From: Moraxellaceae bacterium
GTDB taxonomy: Bacteria > Pseudomonadota > Gammaproteobacteria > Pseudomonadales > Ketobacteraceae
Direction: 5' to 3'
DNA length: 6,030 nucleotides
Assembly (NCBI GenBank): GCA_002402125.1
Contig: NVVG01000083.1
Span: forward strand, 1-6,030
Below, in pieces: positions 1 to 5,778 of this stretch. The stretch's first letter is position 1. Each line of letters starts with the position of its first letter. The notes under the pieces were generated by a model, which did no database searches, had not been told where the DNA came from, and saw nothing but the letters and a program-made list of their open reading frames with translations. The position numbers and the translations under genes are program-made.

Positions 1-3000
1 TTTCCGTCATGGTCGCAACCGTACTTTTTCGCCCGCCCCGACTGGTTCGTTGTTCGATGGCAACCGTGGGAGGTATACCATGAATAGCATCAACATCCGG
101 TCGTGACGCTGGTTGGACAAACTGTCTTGCATACGCGTTTAGGGACTCCAAGTACCGCCTTTGCCCTTCAGCAAAAATGATATCAAATGCAACGGTACTT
201 TTTCCACTACCACTCACACCAGAGATAACCGTAAACTTGTCTCGCGGTATTGTTATATCGACATTTTTGAGATTGTGTTCTCTAGCATGATGAACTTGTA
301 TTACTCTGTCAGCGGCCTTCTGTTTTGGCTTTTTTGAGGGATTTACTCTTGATTTAGATGCTAACGCTTTCGCATAATCCCTTAGCGCCTTAGCCGTATG
401 GGATTTTTTATTTATTGCAACATCAAGAGGTTTCCCCTCTACAACTAATTCACCACCTGCGTTGCCACCTTCTGGACCAATATCAATCAACCAATCCGCC
501 GCTTGAATGACATCGACGTTATGCTCAATCACTAACAAAGAATGTCCCGCAGCAATTAGCTGCTGGAACGCCAACATTAATGTGGCGATATCATCAAAAT
601 GCAAACCTGTGGTTGGCTCATCAAACAGGAACAATATACCGTGACCCTGTTCACTTTGTTTTTTAGTTGATTTTTTGGTTGAAGATTTCTTAGTACGCCG
701 CCCCGAGGTTTCCACTAAATGACCCGCTAGTTTTAAACGTTGGGCTTCCCCGCCACTGAGCGTGGGTACCGCCTGCCCCAACTGTACATACCCCAAGCCC
801 ACATCCACCAGTGGTTGTAGGCATCGAAGAACATCGGGTGATGCAGCAAAAAATGCTAATGCTTCATCAACGGTAAACGCCAAAACTTCAGCAATCGATT
901 TCGCCTGTACTTTGCTATTGAGTTGCAGGTTTAAGACATCTCCCAGCACCTTGATCTGTAAGATCTCGTCTCGATAGCGTGTTCCATTACAATCAGCACA
1001 GCGAAGATACACATCACTTAGAAATTGCATCTCAACATGCTCGAAACCATTGCCTGAACACGTAGGGCAGCGCCCTTTTCCTGAGTTAAAGCTAAATGTT
1101 CCAACCGTATAACCTCGGGAGATGGACTCTGGGTGCGCTACAAAAAGTTTTCGAATCGCATCAAATGCGCCCACGTACGTTGCCGGTATTGATCGTGTTG
1201 TTTTTCCGATGGGGCTTTGGTCTACTAACACTACATCATCAATAAGTTCATGACCCATTAACGCTTCGTGGGCTCCAGGGGTTTGCCCCCCCTTGCCCTT
1301 ATGCCGACATAATCCTGCATACAGAACATCGCGCATCAAGGTTGACTTACCTGATCCACTGACACCCGTAAGACAAACCAATTGGTTTAACGGAATGTTA
1401 ACGGATACATTCTTCAGATTATGTTCACTGGCCCCTACAATGCGAATACTTTTACTACCTTTTGTAACCGTTTGCTGCGTTGCTTCTTGTGTAGCGTCAA
1501 AAACACGTTTAGTCCCATTAAGATATTGCGCGGTTAATGAACTTTTTTTCTTCAGCAACTGTGCAGGGGTTCCATAGAAGCAAATTTCTCCACCCTGCTT
1601 ACCAGGGCCCGGCCCTATGTCCAAGATTCGATCCGCTGCCAATATCACCTGAGGATCATGCTCTACAACCAACAACGTATTACCTGCATCACGCAGCCTA
1701 TGTAATACCGTCACTAATCGATCAATATCTCTTGGGTGAAGCCCGATGCTTGGCTCATCCAGTACAAATAAGGTATTCACGAGTGACGTACCCAGCGCAG
1801 TGGTGAGATTAATCCGCTGAACCTCCCCTCCACTCAGGGTTCTTGACTGTCGATCTAACGTCAAATATCCAAGTCCCACCTCAAGTAAGTAACCTAAGCG
1901 TGAGCGAATCTCCGTCATTAGCAATTGGGCTGCATCATCCAGCGAACCAGGTAATGTTAGATCGGTAAAAAACGCCGAACATTGCGCTAGCGGCATCTGC
2001 ATAATGTCAGCAATGGTTAAGCCGGGCACCCTCTCAAATTCCGACGACTCCAGTGTACAACCCGGCGGTACAAAACGGTTTGCCCCGTTTAACCCCTTCG
2101 TAGCATCACTAGCGCTGCCAAGACGCCACCAAAATGCGCCTGTTTTTAACCTCGCCCCATGACAACTACCGCAGGAGGTGTACGATCGGTACTTGGATAA
2201 AAGAACCCGAATATGCATTTTGTAGGATTTTCTTTCCATCCAGTCAAAGAACCCTTGCACCCCAAACCAAAGCCCCTCATCCCAACTACCATCGCCTTTA
2301 ATCACCCACTGCTGGTGTTTTTTGCTTAACTGTTTCCAAGGTTTATCGAGGGGTATTTTTTTTCGTTTCGCTTGTCGTATCAATTCATGTTGAATGTCTT
2401 CATTGCTAGGGGTCTGAAATGGTTTGATCGCACCTTCACGTAAAGACAAACGTTCATCTGGAATCACCAACCCATAATCAACACCAATAATTCGACCAAA
2501 GCCTTTGCAACTTTCACAGGCACCGATAGGCGAGTTAAAAGAGAATAACCCGGGAGAGGGTTCGCTATAGTCAATATCACAGGTTGCACAATGATGATGT
2601 GTAGAAAAACGTAGCGCTTCACCCGCCTCACGATCAGCATCAAGGGGATACACCAACACACGCCCACTACCATGGTGCAACGCAGCCTCTATTGATTCCC
2701 TAAGCCGACTTTCATTCTCAACCGTTAGCTTCAATCGGTCCTGTACCACCTCCACACGTTGCTTTGAACGCCGATGAATCCTAATATAACCTTGGTTATT
2801 TAACAGTTTTAGCACTTCTTCATCACTAAAATTATGTGGCACTATAATAGGTAGGCATATCATTAATGGCGTTTTACGGGGTAAATTCTGATACAGCGAT
2901 TCAACAATGCTGTGAGCACTATCACAGCGCACCTCTTGAGCGCAGCTATGACAGTAAAGCTGCGACATACGTGCAAACAACAACTTTAAATAATCATTCA

Positions 3001-3316
3001 ACTCTGTCATTGTGCCGACGGTAGATCTTGAGGTTCTTACTGGGTTGCTTTGATCAATCGCTATTGCTGGCGGAATTCCCTGTATGCTATCAACAGCAGG
3101 CTTATCCATTCTATCCAGAAACTGTCGCGCATAAGCGGAAAACGTTTCAACATATCGGCGCTGACCTTCCGCATAAATGGTATCAAAAGCGAGAGTAGAC
3201 TTACCTGATCCACTCACGCCGGTAACAACAATTAGCTCATTTGTGGGTAGTTCCAAATCCAGGTTTTTTAAGTTGTTTTGGCGTGCGCCTTTGATAATGA
3301 TCGAATCTTTGCTCAT
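1..3316 (-). CDS. Tandem-fused UvrA-type excinuclease ATPase (partial, C-terminal part outside window)
   Basis: UvrA is the damage-sensing ABC ATPase of nucleotide excision repair; it loads UvrB on damaged DNA. I read this frame through without a stop: 1105 codons from ATG 3316, running off the left edge. First UvrA unit: Walker A GVSGSGKS at residues 33-40, C4 zinc motif C243/C246-C267/C270, signature LSGGE at 494-498, Walker B with DEP at 520-522; second half: Walker A 651-658, zinc motif C750/C753-C773/C776, LSGGE 853-857, DEP 899-901. That is already a full UvrA. After a basic linker (about 970-1003) a new UvrA N-terminus begins, with Walker A GVSGSGKS at 1033-1040 and the RQF and STVATMTE motifs. 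The total is probably about 1800-1950 residues, as in known double-length UvrA proteins. The start has only a weak Shine-Dalgarno (GCTGAG), but the UvrA homology begins within about ten residues of it. No LexA box is evident upstream. It is not the housekeeping uvrA; a role in tolerance or self-protection is inference only. Confidence 0.93.
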   Translation of the reverse strand, partial: MSKDSIIIKGARQNNLKNLDLELPTNELIVVTGVSGSGKSTLAFDTIYAEGQRRYVETFSAYARQFLDRMDKPAVDSIQGIPPAIAIDQSNPVRTSRSTVGTMTELNDYLKLLFARMSQLYCHSCAQEVRCDSAHSIVESLYQNLPRKTPLMICLPIIVPHNFSDEEVLKLLNNQGYIRIHRRSKQRVEVVQDRLKLTVENESRLRESIEAALHHGSGRVLVYPLDADREAGEALRFSTHHHCATCDIDYSEPSPGLFSFNSPIGACESCKGFGRIIGVDYGLVIPDERLSLREGAIKPFQTPSNEDIQHELIRQAKRKKIPLDKPWKQLSKKHQQWVIKGDGSWDEGLWFGVQGFFDWMERKSYKMHIRVLLSKYRSYTSCGSCHGARLKTGAFWWRLGSASDATKGLNGANRFVPPGCTLESSEFERVPGLTIADIMQMPLAQCSAFFTDLTLPGSLDDAAQLLMTEIRSRLGYLLEVGLGYLTLDRQSRTLSGGEVQRINLTTALGTSLVNTLFVLDEPSIGLHPRDIDRLVTVLHRLRDAGNTLLVVEHDPQVILAADRILDIGPGPGKQGGEICFYGTPAQLLKKKSSLTAQYLNGTKRVFDATQEATQQTVTKGSKSIRIVGASEHNLKNVSVNIPLNQLVCLTGVSGSGKSTLMRDVLYAGLCRHKGKGGQTPGAHEALMGHELIDDVVLVDQSPIGKTTRSIPATYVGAFDAIRKLFVAHPESISRGYTVGTFSFNSGKGRCPTCSGNGFEHVEMQFLSDVYLRCADCNGTRYRDEILQIKVLGDVLNLQLNSKVQAKSIAEVLAFTVDEALAFFAASPDVLRCLQPLVDVGLGYVQLGQAVPTLSGGEAQRLKLAGHLVETSGRRTKKSSTKKSTKKQSEQGHGILFLFDEPTTGLHFDDIATLMLAFQQLIAAGHSLLVIEHNVDVIQAADWLIDIGPEGGNAGGELVVEGKPLDVAINKKSHTAKALRDYAKALASKSRVNPSKKPKQKAADRVIQVHHAREHNLKNVDITIPRDKFTVISGVSGSGKSTVAFDIIFAEGQRRYLESLNAYARQFVQPASRPDVDAIHGIPPTVAIEQRTSRGGRKSTVATMTE

Positions 3317-3351
3317 GAATGCTCAGCTTGTTCATTGTAGGGAGTTTCACT

Positions 3352-3380
3352 ATCGTAAATTGAAAACCGCTGAGTATCAC
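3352..3380 (-). promoter_or_regulatory. Candidate sigma-70 promoter of the UvrA-type gene
   Basis: Read on the minus strand, TACGAT (3357-3352) is a fair -10 box, and GTGATA (3380-3375) lies 17 bp upstream as a weak -35 box (4 of 6 matches to TTGACA). Transcription would begin near 3345, giving a leader of about 29 nt before the ATG at 3316. The fit is by eye. I saw no SOS (LexA-type) operator between 3317 and 3460, so SOS control is not supported. Confidence 0.3.
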
Positions 3381-3448
3381 TCTCTTTTTACGGTTTTGTC
3401 GCATTCAGTGATGGCACCTCATCGCATGGTAGAATGATCTTTTCATTT

Positions 3449-3466
3449 CGAGGGGTCCGGCCCTCG
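3449..3466. repeat. Perfect 6-bp inverted repeat (GC-rich hairpin)
   Basis: CGAGGG at 3449-3454 pairs with CCCTCG at 3461-3466 around a 6-nt loop, GTCCGG. There is no run of T on either side in either direction, so it does not look like an intrinsic terminator. It could be a structural element in a transcript or a chance feature of the GC-rich patch. Confidence 0.45.
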
Positions 3467-3663
3467 CGTAGCCAAATAAAACAGAACACCGGAGTCTTTG
3501 CCGTGGTAACGATAAACCCTACCCCTGGCCTGGCCCGCTCGGAGCTAACATCAGGGCAATATGTGCGCCAACCATAGGATTCTACCTCAGACCTTAGGCG
3601 GTAATTCGAGGTGCAGACCTAAATCGTTTCGTTTTAGACAAAGTAGTCATACAAGATGCCTTT

Positions 3664-3691
3664 TGCCATAGCATGATACCCGTGCTACCAT
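3664..3691 (+). promoter_or_regulatory. Candidate promoter of the higBA operon
   Basis: TTGCCA at 3664-3669 matches the -35 consensus at 5 of 6 positions. TACCAT at 3686-3691, 16 bp downstream, matches the -10 at 4 of 6. Transcription would start at about the higB ATG, so the toxin message would be nearly leaderless, in line with the weak Shine-Dalgarno there. The -10 box falls between the proposed operator half-sites, so a bound repressor would block it. This is a match by eye only. Confidence 0.3.
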
Positions 3692-3710
3692 GCGAGTATG
3701 ATTGTATCAT
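3673..3710. promoter_or_regulatory. Candidate HigA operator: ATGAT/ATCAT inverted repeats at the higB start
   Basis: ATGATAC at 3673-3679 and GTATCAT at 3704-3710 form a perfect 7-bp inverted repeat with centres 31 bp apart, close to three helical turns. The right arm also belongs to a tight palindrome, ATGAT-TGT-ATCAT at 3698-3710, which covers the higB start codon. A further pair, GCATG (3671-3675) and CATGC (3689-3693), lies within the same stretch. HigA-type antitoxins repress their own operon by binding palindromes over the promoter or toxin start. Assigning this site to this HigA is inference. Confidence 0.45.
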
Positions 3711-3991
3711 TCAAAGACAAAGCCTCTGAAGATATCTTTAATGGCGTTGCTTCAAAACAGGCTCGAAAAGCTTGCCCTCAAGCTCTGTGGCGAGTGGCAA
3801 CAAGAAAGCTAGATCAACTAGATTCGGTTGTGGCGTTGGAGGAATTAAAAATCCCGCCGGGTAACCGCTTTGAAGGGTTGTCTGGAAATCGTAACGGTGA
3901 ATATAGTATTCGCGTTAATCAACAATATCGTATTTGTTTCAAATGGGGTGAAAATGGCCCTTTTGATGTAGAAGTTACAGACTACCACTAG
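3698..3991 (+). CDS. higB: HigB-type toxin, RelE/ParE-superfamily mRNA interferase
   Basis: A 97-residue protein, the usual size for HigB host-inhibition toxins, which cleave mRNA on the translating ribosome and stop growth until neutralised by HigA. The C-terminal half carries the family pattern: a KIPPGNRFEGLSG segment (51-63), then the basic core strands YSIRVNQQYRICFKW (69-83), and the typical terminal VTDYH (93-97). Basic residues such as R72 and R78 and the terminal H97 are where RelE-fold toxins place RNA-binding and catalytic groups. The start at 3698 is chosen by alignment and frame; the ATG at 3690 is out of frame and soon hits a stop. The Shine-Dalgarno is poor (GCGAG, 2 nt away). 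The toxin gene precedes the antitoxin gene, the order typical of higBA. No residue looks missing, so the gene appears functional. Confidence 0.92.
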   Translation: MIVSFKDKASEDIFNGVASKQARKACPQALWRVATRKLDQLDSVVALEELKIPPGNRFEGLSGNRNGEYSIRVNQQYRICFKWGENGPFDVEVTDYH

Positions 3992-3998
3992 AAGGTGA
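3992..3998 (+). promoter_or_regulatory. Strong ribosome binding site of higA
   Basis: AAGGTGA begins directly after the higB stop codon and ends 4 nt before the higA ATG at 4003. It is far better than the site in front of higB, which would favour antitoxin over toxin synthesis from the shared message. Confidence 0.7.
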
Positions 3999-4002
3999 CA
4001 TT

Positions 4003-4320
4003 ATGGTTCGCATACCCACTAAAAGAGCTCCGACGCACCCGGGCGAGATGCTGCTTGAGGAATTTCTGGTCCCTATGGGAATTACACAACGTGAACTCGC
4101 AGACGCAATCCATGTACCTTATCAACGAGTTAACGAACTGGTAAACCAAAAACGTGGAGTTACCCCTAGCACCGCATTGCGCCTTGCTCGTTTTTTTAAT
4201 GTTTCTGCTGATTTTTGGCTTAATCTACAAGTTCGCTGGGATCTATATAAAGCTCAGCTGGCAGAAAAAGATGAACTAAAGTCCATCCAAGATTTTCATC
4301 ACCACAAGAAAATGGCTTAA
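4003..4320 (+). CDS. higA: HigA-type antitoxin, XRE-family helix-turn-helix repressor
   Basis: A 105-residue DNA-binding antitoxin. The N-terminus has the HPGE motif (12-15) followed by LLEEFLVPMGIT, the standard opening of the HigA addiction-module antidote family. The helix-turn-helix spans roughly 27-50 (ITQRELADAIHV, then PYQRVNELVN), followed by GVTPSTALRLARFF (52-65) and the family tail SADFWLNLQ (68-76). The charged C-terminal 25 residues are variable in the family. It should bind and neutralise HigB and repress the operon. It lies 11 nt after higB on the same strand, clearly co-transcribed. The stop is followed at once by a second in-frame TAA. No terminator is evident downstream. The gene appears intact. 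Confidence 0.94.
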   Translation: MVRIPTKRAPTHPGEMLLEEFLVPMGITQRELADAIHVPYQRVNELVNQKRGVTPSTALRLARFFNVSADFWLNLQVRWDLYKAQLAEKDELKSIQDFHHHKKMA

Positions 4321-4515
4321 TAAACGGTTATATTTGGCTACCTTGTGCTTCGACCTATTGTGTCCTCTTAAGCCAGCAAATGAATCGGGCATAAATGACG
4401 GTTTTTGTATTTTTAACGTCCGGCAAAAGTGATTACGACTGTCTCAAATGTGGAATTCAGCACCCTGAGATTATAAAACTGCTGCCCTTGAGGACAACAA
4501 CTCCAACTATGAGTG
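4321..4515. other. 195-bp convergent intergenic region
   Basis: This lies between higA (plus) and the 170-residue exported-protein gene (minus), which point at each other. I found no gene and no hairpin with a T-tail for either side. TGTCCTC (4361-4367) and GAGGACA (4490-4496) are exact inverted copies about 120 bp apart, which could be chance or the ends of a very small element. A plus-strand frame opens at 4395 but mostly overlaps the opposite gene and has no family features. Confidence 0.4.
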
Positions 4516-5028
4516 TTATAGCTTCAAGGCCTCAAATGCTACAAATAGGTCAAACGGCTGGTTTAACTCCGCAATTTCAGCAATCGCCAATCGCTTTTGT
4601 TCTGGGATTTGAAGATAATCCACCTTGGTTTTTAACACTTGCACTAGAATGTCACTAACCAACGCATTGCCACCTTGAAGACCCTCATTAAATTCTGGCG
4701 TTTGTGGGGTATCTGGGGTTAGTGCCGAAAGAGCCTCTGATGCTAGCAAGAATTCTGCTATTGCTTGTTTATTGCATAAATAATCAGCATTGAAATAATG
4801 ATAGGCAATCGCTGATTTAAGTGACTCTTGGGAAAGGTCTAATGCGTTTATTTTGTCATACGGTAGCGCTTGCTTCTTTTCCTTGCATTCATCTATTTGA
4901 GACCCCACCGCTATCAGGCTTTCACTAAAATCTAGCAACGCTAATTGAGCCGCATTTCGTTTGTGTTCTTCCCCTGAAAATGCTGAAGCAGCAAACATGA
5001 TTAAACTTAACGCTACAATATTTTTCAT
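4516..5028 (-). CDS. Exported 170-residue protein of unknown function
   Basis: I do not recognise the family. The N-terminus is a clear Sec signal peptide: MKN, a hydrophobic core IVALSLIMFAASAF, and likely cleavage after A16 or S18, before an acidic and basic start (GEEHKR). No lipobox cysteine is present, so a soluble periplasmic or secreted protein is expected. The mature part is mostly predicted helix, rich in A, L, E and K, with exactly two cysteines (C48, C85) that could form a disulfide. A proline and threonine turn (TPDTPQTPEF, about 104-113) separates two helical halves. The start at 5028 is supported by a good Shine-Dalgarno, GAGGA, 7 nt upstream. The gene begins 13 nt after the stop of the 86-residue gene, so the two are probably co-transcribed. 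The clean signal peptide and consistent coding look make it a real gene; its role is open. Confidence 0.75.
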   Translation of the reverse strand: MKNIVALSLIMFAASAFSGEEHKRNAAQLALLDFSESLIAVGSQIDECKEKKQALPYDKINALDLSQESLKSAIAYHYFNADYLCNKQAIAEFLLASEALSALTPDTPQTPEFNEGLQGGNALVSDILVQVLKTKVDYLQIPEQKRLAIAEIAELNQPFDLFVAFEALKL

Positions 5029-5035
5029 ACATCAT

Positions 5036-5040
5036 TCCTC
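5036..5040 (-). promoter_or_regulatory. Ribosome binding site of the 170-residue exported protein
   Basis: GAGGA, read on the minus strand, sits 7 nt before the ATG at 5028 and just after the stop codon (5044-5042) of the preceding gene. It fixes the start and supports translation from a two-gene message. Confidence 0.6.
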
Positions 5041-5041
5041 A

Positions 5042-5302
5042 TTAATGAACACTGCAACCTAAGGAAACTGCTTTCCAAAATTGCTTTTCTTTATAATTAG
5101 ACGTATCAAGCCATGCTTTATCCGCAATATTCTCTATGGTCTTACGCTTAATCGTTGGTACTGCTCCCATTGATTTGGCCATTGCTTCAAAGTCGGTGCT
5201 ATAAATCGAATACGAAGCTTCTAAAAAAACGTTGCCAACGAATATATTGGCGATAACTCCGCCACCCAAAGCGACCGATAACGCACAATGCCAACAAGAC
5301 AA
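5042..5302 (-). CDS. Hypothetical membrane-associated protein, 5' end doubtful
   Basis: I do not recognise this protein. From the TTG at 5302 it is 86 residues: a short CWHC pair, a glycine-rich hydrophobic segment ALSVALGGGVIANIFVGNVF (about 7-26) that could be a membrane anchor or a degraded signal peptide, then a polar domain with DFEAMAKSMGAVPTIKRKTIENIADKAW and a C-terminal C83. No Shine-Dalgarno precedes the TTG. The frame stays open upstream to a stop at 5389-5387, but that part lies opposite another possible reading frame. The first ATG would be residue 41. A neighbouring frame just upstream reads LVLLALCVIG, which resembles a signal peptide, so a frameshift or loss of the true 5' end is possible. 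It lies 13 nt ahead of the exported-protein gene, in the same direction. Real 3' coding sequence is likely; completeness is not. Confidence 0.45.
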   Translation of the reverse strand: MSCWHCALSVALGGGVIANIFVGNVFLEASYSIYSTDFEAMAKSMGAVPTIKRKTIENIADKAWLDTSNYKEKQFWKAVSLGCSVH

Positions 5303-5319
5303 GGCAGCTTGCGGGACAA

Positions 5320-5427
5320 ATGGAGACGCTGTCTTTGGCTCTGCCGGATCAAGACATAGAATACTTGCTAATACTCGATGGATATATTATCCAACAGGAA
5401 CATGACGCGCTTGAGGAGACGGAATGA
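5320..5427 (+). CDS. Possible 35-residue reading frame overlapping the HVO_A0114-type remnant
   Basis: ATG 5320 to TGA 5427 encodes an acidic 35-residue peptide beginning METLSLALPDQDIEYLLILD. Its stop overlaps the ATG of the next frame as ATGA, the usual signature of translational coupling in an operon. It may be the surviving C-terminal end of a partner gene, since the frame is open back to 5257 without another ATG. HVO_A0114-type DNA-binding genes often follow a small toxin-like gene (from memory, the TumE type), but this sequence does not visibly match TumE. It also lies opposite the uncertain 5' extension of the minus-strand hypothetical gene. No function is assigned. Confidence 0.3.
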   Translation: METLSLALPDQDIEYLLILDGYIIQQEHDALEETE

Positions 5428-5726
5428 GCACACTCCATATAGGCATTGCTACACAGCAAGAAATACGTAAACGAACGACTGATATTGCTAGCACAAGTGT
5501 TAAGCGAAGCTAACCGAGTAATGTTATGCGCGATAAAAGAACATCACACTGACGCTGTATCTGCTTTGGCAAAGATAGTGGGCAGGGCAGAGCCCAGCCC
5601 AACATTACTCGAACACTTAAAAGACTAGAGTCTTATGGGATTGTCGAGCTGAGAAAGGATGGTGATAAAATCCTTCCTATATTGACGCATAATCAAATTG
5701 AGATGCATATTCCATTAAGCGCGTGA
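5424..5726 (+). pseudogene. Decayed HVO_A0114-family winged-helix DNA-binding protein (putative antitoxin or regulator)
   Basis: The N-terminus MSTLHIGIATQQEIRKRTTDIA (5424-5489) matches the opening of the HVO_A0114-type small DNA-binding proteins, which often follow a toxin-like gene. That frame stops at 5511-5513. The next family block, LAQVLSEANRVMLCAIKEHHTDAVSALAKIVGRAE, continues in the +1 frame from about 5485 to 5592 and stops at 5626-5628. The recognition helix and wing, NITRTLKRLESYGIVELRKDG (5601 on), resume in the first frame and end with IEMHIPL-SA at 5726. From memory of the family, about 25 codons are missing between the first two blocks, where the frame also shifts. A second change near 5593-5600 (AGCCCAGCCC) restores the frame. 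No single protein can contain all three blocks without frameshifting, so I call it a pseudogene. Sequencing error could explain the second change but not the missing block. Confidence 0.7.
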
Positions 5727-5745
5727 GCCTTGGCATTTTGTCGAA

Positions 5746-5766
5746 GACAGCGACAACGGTGCTGTC
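5746..5766. repeat. 6-bp inverted repeat between the pseudogene and the right-edge gene
   Basis: GACAGC (5746-5751) and GCTGTC (5761-5766) pair around a 9-nt loop. The site lies between convergent gene ends (5726 and 5779), where a bidirectional terminator would be expected. No T-tract follows on either strand, so terminator function is doubtful. Confidence 0.3.
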
Positions 5767-5778
5767 GAGTTCCCCTAA

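Larger units (their letters stand above)
3317..3697. other. 381-bp intergenic region between the UvrA-type gene and higB, no convincing gene
   Basis: This stretch separates two divergent genes and should carry the promoters of both. Two short frames overlap in opposite directions and neither is convincing. A plus-strand ATG frame runs 3434-3577 (47 codons, ending GQYVRQP). A minus-strand frame is open for 76 codons between stops at 3619-3621 and 3388-3390 but has no ATG. The part from about 3449 to 3560 is visibly richer in G and C than its flanks, which suggests a remnant of other DNA. A perfect hairpin lies at 3449-3466. No tRNA, rRNA, CRISPR or clear integron attC site was seen. Confidence 0.5.

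Noticed and set aside
762..977. 71-codon plus-strand frame
   Set aside because: It lies entirely inside the minus-strand UvrA-type gene, and its product (many S, T, A and scattered C) is what the antisense of that gene gives.
1293..1806. Two overlapping plus-strand frames (94 and 89 codons)
   Set aside because: Both are antisense shadows of the UvrA-type gene; segments such as VDLPDPLTPV are the reverse reading of the Walker A region.
2464..2673. 69-codon minus-strand frame
   Set aside because: Same strand but a different frame from the intact UvrA-type gene, which continues through this stretch with its zinc motif.
3177..3437. 86-codon plus-strand frame across the UvrA-type start
   Set aside because: More than half is antisense to the Walker A region (again VDLPDPLTPV); the rest is promoter-region sequence with no ribosome site or family features.
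3317..3460. SOS (LexA) box for the UvrA-type gene
   Set aside because: No CTG-N10-CAG with an AT-rich centre was found at a suitable position, so SOS control is not claimed.
3540..3697. Integron attC site before the higBA module
   Set aside because: Toxin-antitoxin pairs are common integron cassettes, so I looked for paired RYYYAAC/GTTRRRY core sites with an imperfect long palindrome; only scattered 5-bp repeats (for example ACCTC 3584 and GAGGT 3608) were present.
4361..4496. TGTCCTC...GAGGACA as ends of a tiny mobile element
   Set aside because: Seven matching bases with no flanking target duplication and no extension of the match is compatible with chance.
4395..4658. 87-codon plus-strand frame
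   Set aside because: Its second half is antisense to the exported-protein gene, which has a signal peptide and ribosome site; the first half has no recognisable feature.
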